NCBI GenBank assembly: GCA_035610365.1
Contig: CM069438.1
Location: forward strand, 51,704,837-51,768,836
Length of the DNA stretch: 64,000 nt
Source: Aquatica leii
Taxonomy: Eukaryota > Arthropoda > Insecta > Coleoptera > Lampyridae
Direction: 5' to 3'
Part shown: in pieces, positions 1 to 11,300 of the stretch
Layout of the letters: every line of letters starts with the position of its first letter
Position numbering within the stretch: position 1 is the first letter of the stretch
Made by a program: the position numbers and the translations under genes
The notes under the pieces: generated by a model
The model's input: the letters and a program-made list of their open reading frames with translations, nothing else
The model's database searches: none
What the model was told of the DNA's origin: nothing

Positions 1-3000
1 TAAAAGCGTTTTTATGCAGTTTTTCATAAAAATCTTAGAAAAACGACGTAAAAGCGTTTTTTATGCAGTTTTCATAAAAATCTTAGAAAAACGACGTAAA
101 AGCGTTTTTATGCAGTTTCATAAAAATCTTAGAAAAACGACGTAGAAGCGTTTTTATGCAGTTTTTCATAAAATCTTAGAAAAAACGACGTACCAGCGTT
201 TTTATGCAGTTTTCGCCAAAAATCTTAGAAAAAACGACGTAAAAGCGTTTATGCGGATTGGTTTCATAAAAAATCTTAGAAAAAGCGACGTAGAAGCGTT
301 TTTATGCAGTTTTTCATAAAATATCTTAGAAAAAAACGACGTAAAAGCGTTTTTATGCAGTTTCATAAAAAATCTTAGAAAAAACGACGTAAAAGCGTTT
401 TTATGCAGTTTTTCATAAAAATCTTAGAAAAACGGCATCGTAGAAGCGTTTTAGTATGCAGTTTTCGCATAAAAATCTTAGAAAAAACGACGTAGAAGCG
501 TTTTATGCAGTTTTTTCATAAAAATCTTAGAAAAAACGACGTAAAAGCGTTTTTATGCAGTTTTTCATAAAATCTTAGAAAAAACGACGTAGAAGCGTTT
601 TTATGCAGTTTTTCATAAAATCTTAGAAAACGACGTAAAAAGCGTTTTGTGCAGTTTTTTCATAAAATCAGAAAAACGGCGTAAAAGCGTTTTTATGCAG
701 TTTTTTCATAAAAATCTTAGAAAAACGACGTAGAAGCGTTTTTATGCAGTTTTTTCATAAAAAATCTTAGAAAAAACGATCGTAAGCGTTTTTAGTGCGA
801 TTTTTTCATAAAAATCTTAGAAAAACGACGTAAAAGCGTTTTAGTACCCAGTTTTTCATAAAATCTAGAAAAACCACGTAAAGCTGCTTTATGCAGTTTC
901 ATAAAAATCTTAGAAAAAACGACGTCAGAAGCGGTTTTTATGCAGTTTTTTCATAAAATCTTAGAAAAAAACGATCGTAGAAAGCGTTTTTATGTGCAGT
1001 TTTCATAAAAATCTTTAGAAAAAACGACGTAGAAGCGTTTTTATGCATGTTTTTCGCCATAAAAATCTTAGAAAAAACGACGTAGAAGCGTTTTTATGCA
1101 GTTTTTTCATAAAAAATCTTAGAAAAAACGACGTAGAAGCGTTTTTTTATGCAGTTTTTTCATAAAACCCTTAGAAAAACGACGTAAAAGCGGTGTTTTA
1201 TGCAGTTTTTCATACAAAAATCTTAGAAAAAACGACGTAAAAGCGTTTTTATGCAGTTTTTTTCATAAAAAATCTTAGAAAAACGACGTAAAAGCGTTTT
1301 TATGCAGTTTTTCATAAAAATCTTAGAAAAGACGACGTAGAAGCGTTTTTTATGCAGTTTTTCATAAAAATCTTAGAAAAAACGACGTAAAAAGCGTTTT
1401 TATGCAGTTTTTTCATAAAAAATCTTAGAAAAACGACGTAAAAGCGTTTTTATGCAGTTTTTTCATAAAAAATCTTAGAAAAACTGACGTAGAAGCGTTT
1501 TTTATGCAGTTTCCATAAAAATCTTAGAAAACGAAAAGGCAATAAAGCATTTTTATGCAGTTTTTTCATAAAAATCTTAAGAAAAAACGACGCTAAAAGC
1601 GTTGTTTATGCAGTTTTTCATAAAATCTTAGAAAAAGACGGCGTAAAAGCGATTTTATGCAGTTTTTCATAAAAATCTTAGAAAAAACGACGTAAAAGCG
1701 TTTTTATGCAGTTTTCATAAAAATCTGCAAAGAAAAACGACGTATCAAAGCGTTTTTATGCAGTTTTTCATAAAAATCTTAGAAAAAAGACGTAAAAGCG
1801 TTTTTATGCAGGTTTTCGATAATAATCTTAGAAAAAACAGATGAGTATTTATGCAGTTTTTTCATAAAATGCTTAGAAAAACGATCGTAGAAGCGTTTTT
1901 ATGCAGTTTTCCATAAAAATCTTAGAAAAAACGACGTAGAAGCGTTTTTATGCAGTTTTCCATAAAAATCTTAGAAAAAAACGACGCATAGAAGCGTTTT
2001 TATGCAGTTTTTCGCCAAAAATCTTAGAAAAAACGACGTAGAAGCGTTTTTATGCAGTTTTTCATAAAACTTAATCATAGAGAAAAACGACGTCAGAAGC
2101 GTTTTTTATATGAACAGTTTTTCATAAAAATCTTAGAAACGACGTGTAGAAGGTTTTATGCAGTTTTTCTTACAAAATCTAGAAAAACGACGTAGCGTTT
2201 TTATGCAGTTTTTTCATAAAAAATCTTAGAAAAAAACGACGAAGCGTTTTATGCAGTTTTTTTGATAAAATCTAGAAAAAACGACGCTAAAGCGTTTTTA
2301 TGCAGTTTTTTCATAAAAATCTTAGAAAAAACGACGTAAAAAGCGTTTTTATGCAGTTTTTCATAAAAATCTTAGAAGAAACGACGTATTAGAAGCGTTT
2401 TTTATAAGTTTTTCATAAAAATCTTAGAAAAAAGATGACGTAAAAGCGTTTTTACTGCAGTTTTTTCATAAAAATCTTAGAAAAAACGACGTAGAAGCGT
2501 TTTATATGCAGCTTCATAAAATGCCAACGTATAAAATCATTTTACTTAGATTTCATAAAAATCTTAGAAAAAAGACGTAGAAAGCGTTTTTATGTAGTTT
2601 TTCACAAAATCTTAAAAAAAACGACATACAAGCGTTTTTAGTGCTAGTTTTTCAAAAAAATCTTAGAAAAACGACGTAAAAGCGTTGCTTTATGCAGTTT
2701 TTCATAAAAAATCTTCAGAAAAACGACGTAAAAGCAGTTTTTTATACAGTTTTTTCATAAAAAATCTTAGAAAACGACGTAAAAGTTGCTTTATGCAGTT
2801 TATCAAAAATCTTAGAAAAAACGATGTGTGTTAGAGCTTTATGCAGTTTTTTCATAAAAATCTTAGAAAACGACGTAGAAGGTTTATGCAAAGTTTTTTC
2901 ATAAAAATCTTAGATAAATGACGTAGAAGTTAGCTGGTATGCAAAGTGAGAAAATCTAGAAAAAACGACATCAAAGCGTTTTATACGCAGTTTTTTCATA

Positions 3001-5570
3001 AAAATCTTAGACAAAACGACGTAAAAGCGTTTTTATGCAGTTTCATAAAAATCTTAGAAAAAACGACGTAGAAGCGTTTTTATGCAGTTTTTCATAAAAA
3101 TCTTAGACAAAACGACGTAGAAGAACGTTTTTATGCCGTTTTTCATAAAAAATCTTAGAAAAACGACGTAAAAGCGTTTTTATGCAGTTTTTTTCATAAA
3201 AAATCTTAGACAAAACGACGTAAAGCGTTTTTATGCAGTTTTTTCATAAAAATCTTAGAAAAAAACGACGTGCGAAGCGTCATTTTATGCAGTTTTCATA
3301 AAAATCTTAGAAAACGACGTAAAAGCAAGTTTTTGCTGCAGTTTTTCATAAAAAATCTTAGAAAAACGACGTAAAAGCGTTTATGCAGTTTTTCAATAAA
3401 AATCTTAGAAAAACGTAGACGTAAAAGCGTTTTTTATGCAGTTTTTTCATAAAAAATCTTAGAAAAAACGACGTAAAAGCGTTTTTATACACGTTTTTTC
3501 ATAAAAATCTTCAGAAAAACGACGTAAAAGCGTTTTTATGCAGTTCTTTTCATAAAAAATCTTAGAAAAACGACGTAAGCCAGCGTTTTTATGCAGTTTT
3601 TTCATAAAAATCTTAGAAAAAAACGACGTAAAAAAGCGTTTTTATGCAGGAATTTTCATGCACCTTAGATAAACGACGTAGAAGTTGCTTTATGCAGTTT
3701 TATAAAAATCTTAGAAAAAAACGACGTAAAAGCGTTTTTATGCAGTTTTTCACAAAAAATCTTAGAAAAAAACGACGTAAAGCGTTTTTATGCAGTTTTT
3801 CATAAAAAATCTTAGAAAAAACGACGTAAAAGCGTTTTTATGCAGTTTTTTCATAAAATCTTAGAAAAAACGACGTAAAAGCGTTTTTATGCGGTTTTTC
3901 AATAAAAATCTTAGAAAAAACACTGACGTAAAAGCTTGTTTTTATGCAGTTTTTTCATAAAAAATCTTAGAAAAAACGACGTGAAAGCGTTTTTATGCAG
4001 TTTTTTTCATAAAAATCTTAGAATAAAACGACGTAGAAGCGTTTTTTATGCAGTTTTTCATACAAAAATCTTAGAAAAAACAACGTAAGCGTTTTTTTAT
4101 CCAGTTTTTCATAAAAATCTTAGACAAAACGACGTAAAAGCGTGTTTTATGCAGTTTTTTCATAAAATCTTAGAAAAACGACGTAAAAGCGTTTTTATGC
4201 AGTTTCTCATAAAAATCTTAGAAAAAACTGACATCAAAAGCGTTTTTATGCAGTTTTTCATAAAAATCTTAGAAAAACGACGTAAAAGCGTTTTTATGCG
4301 GTTTTTTCAATAAAATCTTAGAAAAAACGACGTAAAAAGCGTTTTTATGCAGTTTTTTCATAAAAAATCTTAGAAAAACGACGTAAAAGCGTTTTATGCA
4401 CGTTTTTCATAAAAAATCTTAGAAAAAACGACGTAGAAGCGTTTTTGTACAGTTTTTCATAAAAATCTTAGAAAAAACGACGTAGAAAGCGTTTTTATGC
4501 AGTTTTTCATAAAAAATCTTAGATAAAACGACGTATCAGCGTTTTTATGCAGTTTTTCTATAAAAATCTTAGAAAAACGACGCAAAAGCGTTTTTATGCC
4601 ACGGTTTTTTCATAAAAATCTTCGTCAAAACAGACGTAAAAGCAGATTTTTATGCAGTTTTTCATAAAAATCTTAGAAAAAACGACGCTAAAAGCGTTGT
4701 TTATGCAGTTTTTCACAAAAATCTTAGAAAAAACGACGGTAAAAGCGTTTTTACTTGCAGTTTTTCATAAAAATATTAGAAAAAACGACGCTAGAAGCGT
4801 TTTTATGCAGTTTTTCATTAAAAATCTTAGATAAACGACGTAGAAGCGTTAAAAAGCTTTATGCGGTTTTTTTCATAAAAATCTTAGAAAAACGACGTAA
4901 AAGCGTTTTGCAGTTTTTCATAAAAATCTTAGACAAAACGACGTAAAGTTAGCGTTTTTATGCAGTTTTTTCATAAAAAATCTTAGAAAAAACGACGTAG
5001 AAGCGTTTTTATGCAGTTTTTTCATAAAAAATCTTAGAAAAAACGACGTAAAAGCGTTTTTATGCCAGTTTTTCATAAAAATCTTAGAAAAACGACGTAA
5101 AAACGTGTTTTATGCAGTTTTTCACAAAATCTTAGAAAAAACGACGTATAAGCGTTTTTATGCAGTTTTTCATAAAAATCTTAAGAAAAACGACAGTAAA
5201 GCGTTTTTGCCATGCAGTTTTTTCATAAAAATCTTAGAAAAACGACGTAAAAGCTTGTTTTTATGCAGTTTTTTCATAAAAATCTTAGAAAAACGGCAGC
5301 TAAAAGCGTTTTTATGATAACAGTTTTTTCATAAAAAATCTTAGAAAAAACGCACGTAAAAGCGTTGCTTTATGCGAGTTTCCCATAAAAAATCTTAGAA
5401 AAACGACGTAAAAGCGTTATTTTTATGCAGTTTTCTCATAAAAATCTTAGAAAAACGACGTGAAAGCGTTGCTTTATGCAGTTTTTCATAAAAATCTTAG
5501 AAAAACGACGTAAAAGCGTTTTTATACGGATTTTCATAAAAATCTTAGAAAAACGACGTAAAAGCGTTTT
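1..5570 (+). repeat. Satellite block, indel-rich, mixed A5/G5 monomers
   Basis: The monomers are recognisable throughout but carry frequent one- to four-base insertions, deletions and short scrambled patches, for example around 2,511-2,560 and 2,930-2,965. Monomers with A and with G at position 5 (CGTAAAAGCG or CGTAGAAGCG) are interspersed. Many differences are private to one monomer. That suits either sequence decay or an inaccurate long-read consensus better than shared satellite variants. No non-satellite sequence long enough to be a gene or mobile element is present. Confidence 0.9.
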
Positions 5571-7345
5571 TATGCAGTTTTTCATAAAAATCTTAGAAAA
5601 AACGACGTAGAAGCGTTTTTATGCAGTTTTTTCATAAAAAATCTTAGAAAAACGACGTAAAAGCGTTTTTATGCAGTTTTTTCATAAAAATCTTAGAAAA
5701 ACGACGCTATAAGCGTTTTTATGCAGTTTTTTCATAAAAAATCTTAGAAAAAACGACGTAAAAGCGTTTTTATGCAGTTTTTCATAAAAATCTTAGAAAA
5801 ACGACGTAGAAGCGTTTTTATGCAGTTTTTTCATAAAAATCTTAGAAAAACGACGTAGAAGCGTTTTTATGCGGTTTTTCATAAAAATCTTAGAAAACGA
5901 CGTAAAAGCGTTTTTATGCAGTTTTTTCATAAAAATCTTAGAAAAACGACGTAGAAGCGTTTTTATGCAGTTTTTCATAAAAATCTTAGAAAAACGACGT
6001 AAAAGCGTTTTTATACGGATTTTTCATAAAAATCTTAAGAAAACGACGTAAAAGCGTTTTTATGCAGTTTTTCATAAAAATCTTAGAAAAAACGACGTAA
6101 AAGCGGTTACATGCAGTTTTTTCATAAAAATCTTAGAAAAAACGACGTAGAAGCGTTTTTTATGCGGTTTTTTCATAAAAATCTCTTAGAAAAACCACGT
6201 AAAAGCGTTTTTATGCAGTTTTTTCATAAAAATCTTAGAAAAGAAACGACGTAGAAGCGTTTTTATGCAGTTTTTTCATAAAAATCTTAGAAAAACGACG
6301 TAAAAGCGTTTTTATGCAGTTTTTTCATAAAAATCTTAGAAAAACGACGTAGAAACGTTTTTATGCAGTTTTTTCATAAAAATCTTAGAAAAAACGACGT
6401 AGAAGCGTTTTTATGCAGTTTTTTCATAAAAATCTTAGAAAAACGACGTAGAAAGCGTTTTTTTATGCAGTTTTTCATAAAAATCTTAGAAAAAACGACG
6501 GCAAAAGCGTTTTTATGCAGTTTTTCATAAAAAATCTTAGAAAAAACGACGTAGAAGCGTTTTTATGCAGTTTTTCTTAAAAATCTTAGAGAAAAACGAC
6601 GTAGAAGCGTTTTTATGCAGTTTTTTCATAAAAATCTTAGAAAAACGACGTAGAAGCGTTTTTATACGGTTTTTTCATAAAAATCTTAGAAAAACGACGT
6701 AGAAGCGTTTTTATGCAGTTTTTTCATAAAAATCTTAGAAAAAACGACGTAGAAGCGTTTTTGGCAGTTTTTCATAAAAATCTTAGAAAAAAACGACGTA
6801 GAAGCGTTTTTATGCAGTTTTTTCATAAAAAATCTTAGAAAAACGACGTAAAAGCCGTTTTTAACGGTTTTTTCTTAAAAATCTTAGAAAAAACGACGTA
6901 AAAGCGTTTTTATGCAGTTTTTTCATAAAAATCTTAGAAAAACGACGTAGAAGCGGGACATGCAGTTTTTCATAAAAATCTTAGAAAAAAGACGTAAAAG
7001 CGTTTTTATGCAGTTTTTTCATAAAAAATCTTAGAAAAAACGACGTAGAAAGCGTTTTTATGCAGTTTTTTCATAAAAATCTGTAGAAAAAACGACGTAG
7101 AAGCGTTTTTATGCAGTTTTTTCATAAAAAATCTTAGAAAAACGACGTAAAAGCGTTTTTATGCAGTTTTTTCATAAAAATCTTAGAAAAACGACGTAAA
7201 AGCGTTTTTATGCAGTTTTTCATAAAAAATCTTAGAAAAACGACGTAGAAGCGTTTTTATGCAGTTTTTTCATAAAAAATAGAAAAACGACGTAAAAGCG
7301 TTTTTATGCAGTTTTTTCATAAAAATCTTAGAAAAACGACGTAAA
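5571..7345 (+). repeat. Satellite block, moderately uniform, G5-rich
   Basis: Indels become much rarer than upstream. Most monomers are 48-51 bp, with G at position 5 about as common as A. A few private changes remain, such as shortened boxes near 6,107-6,115 and 6,955-6,962. The block passes gradually into the very uniform block to its right, where G5 monomers disappear. Confidence 0.85.
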
Positions 7346-9862
7346 AGCGTTTTTATGCAGTTTTTCATAAAAATCTTAGAAAACGACGTAAAAGCGTTTT
7401 TATGCAGTTTTTTCATAAAAATCTTAGAAAAACGACGTAAAAGCGTTTTTATGCAGTTTTTTCATAAAAATCTTAGAAAACGACGTAAAAGCGTTTTTAT
7501 GCAGTTTTTTCATAAAAATCTTAGAAAAACGACGTAAAAGCGTTTTTATGCAGTTTTTTCATAAAAATCTTAGAAAACGACGTAAAAGCGTTTTTATGCA
7601 GTTTTTTCATAAAAATCTTAGAAAACGACGTAAAAGCGTTTTTATGCAGTTTTTTCATAAAAATCTTAGAAAAACGACGTAAAAGCGTTTTTATGCAGTT
7701 TTTCATAAAAATCTTAGAAAAACGACGTAAAAGCGTTTTTATGCAGTTTTTCATAAAAATCTTAGAAAAACGACGTAAAAGCGTTTTTATGCAGTTTTTT
7801 CATAAAAATCTTAGAAAAACGACGTAAAAGCGTTTTTATGCAGTTTTTCATAAAAATCTTAGAAAACGACGTAAAAGCGTTTTTATGCAGTTTTTTCATA
7901 AAAATCTTAGAAAAACGACGTAAAAGCGTTTTTATGCAGTTTTTTCATAAAAATCTTAGAAAACGACGTAAAAGCGTTTTTATGCAGTTTTTCATAAAAA
8001 TCTTAGAAAAACGACGTAAAAGCGTTTTTATGCAGTTTTTCATAAAAATCTTAGAAAACGACGTAAAAGCGTTTTTATGCAGTTTTTCATAAAAATCTTA
8101 GAAAACGACGTAAAAGCGTTTTTATGCAGTTTTTTCATAAAAATCTTAGAAAAACGACGTAAAAGCGTTTTTATGCAGTTTTTCATAAAAATCTTAGAAA
8201 AACGACGTAAAAGCGTTTTTATGCAGTTTTTCATAAAAATCTTAGAAAAACGACGTAAAAGCGTTTTTATGCAGTTTTTTCATAAAAATCTTAGAAAACG
8301 ACGTAAAAGCGTTTTTATGCAGTTTTTCATAAAAATCTTAGAAAACGACGTAAAAGCGTTTTTATGCAGTTTTTCATAAAAATCTTAGAAAACGACGTAA
8401 AAGCGTTTTTATGCAGTTTTTCATAAAAATCTTAGAAAACGACGTAAAAGCGTTTTTATGCAGTTTTTCATAAAAATCTTAGAAAAACGACGTAAAAGCG
8501 TTTTTATGCAGTTTTTCATAAAAATCTTAGAAAAACGACGTAAAAGCGTTTTTATGCAGTTTTTTCATAAAAATCTTAGAAAAACGACGTAAAAGCGTTT
8601 TTATGCAGTTTTTCATAAAAATCTTAGAAAAACGACGTAAAAGCGTTTTTATGCAGTTTTTCATAAAAATCTTAGAAAAACGACGTAAAAGCGTTTTTAT
8701 GCAGTTTTTTCATAAAAATCTTAGAAAAACGACGTAAAAGCGTTTTTATGCAGTTTTTCATAAAAATCTTAGAAAACGACGTAAAAGCGTTTTTATGCAG
8801 TTTTTTCATAAAAATCTTAGAAAAACGACGTAAAAGCGTTTTTATGCAGTTTTTCATAAAAATCTTAGAAAAACGACGTAAAAGCGTTTTTATGCAGTTT
8901 TTTCATAAAAATCTTAGAAAAACGACGTAAAAGCGTTTTTATGCAGTTTTTTCATAAAAATCTTAGAAAACGACGTAAAAGCGTTTTTATGCAGTTTTTC
9001 ATAAAAATCTTAGAAAACGACGTAAAAGCGTTTTTATGCAGTTTTTTCATAAAAATCTTAGAAAAACGACGTAAAAGCGTTTTTATGCAGTTTTTCATAA
9101 AAATCTTAGAAAAACGACGTAAAAGCGTTTTTATGCAGTTTTTCATAAAAATCTTAGAAAAACGACGTAAAAGCGTTTTTATGCAGTTTTTTCATAAAAA
9201 TCTTAGAAAACGACGTAAAAGCGTTTTTATGCAGTTTTTCATAAAAATCTTAGAAAACGACGTAAAAGCGTTTTTATGCAGTTTTTCATAAAAATCTTAG
9301 AAAAACGACGTAAAAGCGTTTTTATGCAGTTTTTTCATAAAAATCTTAGAAAAACGACGTAAAAGCGTTTTTATGCAGTTTTTCATAAAAATCTTAGAAA
9401 AACGACGTAAAAGCGTTTTTATGCAGTTTTTCATAAAAATCTTAGAAAAACGACGTAAAAGCGTTTTTATGCAGTTTTTCATAAAAATCTTAGAAAAACG
9501 ACGTAAAAGCGTTTTTATGCAGTTTTTCATAAAAATCTTAGAAAAACGACGTAAAAGCGTTTTTATGCAGTTTTTTCATAAAAATCTTAGAAAAACGACG
9601 TAAAAGCGTTTTTATGCAGTTTTTTCATAAAAATCTTAGAAAAACGACGTAAAAGCGTTTTTATGCAGTTTTTCATAAAAATCTTAGAAAAACGACGTAA
9701 AAGCGTTTTTATGCAGTTTTTTCATAAAAATCTTAGAAAAACGACGTAAAAGTTGCTTTATGCAGTTTTTCATAAAAATCTTAGAAAACGACGTAAAAGC
9801 GTTTTTATGCAGTTTTTTCATAAAAATCTTAGAAAACGACGTAAAAGCGTTTTTATGCAGTT
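7346..9862 (+). repeat. Highly homogeneous A5 satellite block left of the gap
   Basis: Almost every monomer is identical except for tract lengths: T tract 22-26 of 5 or 6, and A tract 41-45 of 4 or 5, giving 47-49 bp. G5 monomers are absent. One exception near 9,750-9,760 reads TTGC in place of CGTT at positions 9-12. Because 48 is divisible by three, runs of 48-bp units leave long open frames on both strands (for example 8,077-8,379 and 8,941-9,291), which I do not regard as genes. The order of tract-length types shows a longer periodicity, listed separately. Confidence 0.92.
7629..9260 (+). repeat. Higher-order repeat, about 911 bp (19 monomers)
   Basis: I coded each monomer by T-tract and A-tract length (5 or 6; 4 or 5). 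The 15 monomers at 7,629-8,348 and the 15 at 8,539-9,260 then follow the same order at 12 positions: the first six and the last six match, and the middle three differ. The offset is 910 bp at the left end and 912 bp at the right end. Within each copy a sub-motif (6,5)-(5,5)-(5,5) recurs every 9-10 monomers, so the unit may itself be a diverged half-unit duplicated. The pattern rests on homopolymer lengths only, which weakens it. Confidence 0.6.
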
Positions 9863-9962
9863 NNNNNNNNNNNNNNNNNNNNNNNNNNNNNNNNNNNNNN
9901 NNNNNNNNNNNNNNNNNNNNNNNNNNNNNNNNNNNNNNNNNNNNNNNNNNNNNNNNNNNNNN
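9863..9962. other. Assembly gap of 100 N
   Basis: Exactly 100 unknown bases interrupt a monomer within its second T tract. On the right the sequence resumes inside the 41-45 A tract of a monomer. A round 100-N run is a common scaffolding placeholder for a gap of unknown size, so the true distance across it is not known. The flanks differ in tract-length pattern. The left side has five A at 30-34 and four or five A at 41-45; the right side often has four or six A at 30-34 and six at 41-45. The two sides therefore need not be neighbours at this spacing. Confidence 0.97.
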
Positions 9963-11300
9963 AAACGACGTAAAAGCGTTTTTATGCAGTTTTTCATAAA
10001 ATCTTAGAAAAAACGACGTAAAAGCGTTTTTATGCAGTTTTTCATAAAAATCTTAGAAAAACGACGTAAAAGCGTTTTTATGCAGTTTTTCATAAAAAAT
10101 CTTAGAAAAACGACGTAAAAGCGTTTTTATGCAGTTTTTCATAAAATCTTAGAAAAACGACGTAAAAGCGTTTTATGCAGTTTTTCATAAAATCTTAGAA
10201 AAACGACGTAAAAGCGTTTTTATGCAGTTTTCATAAAATCTTAGAAAAAACGACGTAAAAGCGTTTTTATGCAGTTTTTATAAAAAATCTTAGAAAAAAC
10301 GACGTAAAAGCGTTTTTATGCAGTTTTTTCATAAAAAATCTTAGAAAAAACGACGTAAAAGCGTTTTTATGCAGTTTTTTCATAAAAAATCTTAGAAAAA
10401 ACGACGTAAAAGCGTTTTTATGCAGTTTTTTCATAAAAAATCTTAGAAAAAACGACGTAAAAGCGTTTTTATGCAGTTTTCATAAAATCTTAGAAAAAAC
10501 GACGTAAAAGCGTTTTTATGCAGTTTTTCATAAAATCTTAGAAAAAACGACGTAAAAGCGTTTTTATGCAGTTTTCATAAAAAATCTTAGAAAAAACGAC
10601 GTAAAAGCGTTTTTATGCAGTTTTTCATAAAATCTTAGAAAAACGACGTAAAAGCGTTTTTATGCAGTTTTTCATAAAAATCTTAGAAAAAACGACGTAA
10701 AGCGTTTTTATGCAGTTTTTCATAAAAATCTTAGAAAAACGACGTAAAAGCGTTTTTATGCAGTTTTTCATAAAATCTTAGAAAAAACGACGTAAAAGCG
10801 TTTTTATGCAGTTTTTCATAAAAATCTTAGAAAAAACGACGTAAAAGCGTTTTTATGCAGTTTTTCATAAAATCTTAGAAAAAACGACGTAAAGCGTTTT
10901 TATGCAGTTTTTCATAAAAATCTTAGAAAAACGACGTAAAAGCGTTTTTATGCAGTTTTTCATAAAAATCTTAGAAAAACGACGTAAAGCGTTTTTATGC
11001 AGTTTCATAAAAAATCTTAGAAAAAACGACGTAAAGCGTTTTTATGCAGTTTTTCATAAAATCTTAGAAAAACGACGTAAAAGCGTTTTTATGCAGTTTT
11101 TCATAAAAAATCTTAGAAAAAACGACGTAAAGCGTTTTATGCAGTTTTTCATAAAATCTTAGAAAAAACGACGTAAAAGCGTTTTTATGCAGTTTTCATA
11201 AAAAATCTTAGAAAAAACGATGTAAAAGCGTTTTTATGCAGTTTTTTCATAAAAAATCTTAGAAAAAACGACGTAAAAGCGTTTTTATGCAGTTTTTTCA
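9963..11300 (+). repeat. Satellite block, A5 monomers with variable tract lengths
   Basis: Nearly all monomers have A at position 5, although the A4-A7 run is often one base short (CGTAAAGCG). The main variation is in the A tract at 30-34 (four to six) and the A tract at 41-45 (five or six). Substitutions are rare. The block resembles the one left of the gap in base content but not in tract lengths. Confidence 0.88.

Noticed and set aside
2511..2560. Degenerate patches here and near 20,030, 30,110, 31,180, 33,610 and 42,070 as small insertions of mobile elements
   Set aside because: Each is shorter than one monomer, keeps satellite fragments, and lacks terminal repeats or target-site duplications that I can see. 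Read error or local decay is simpler.
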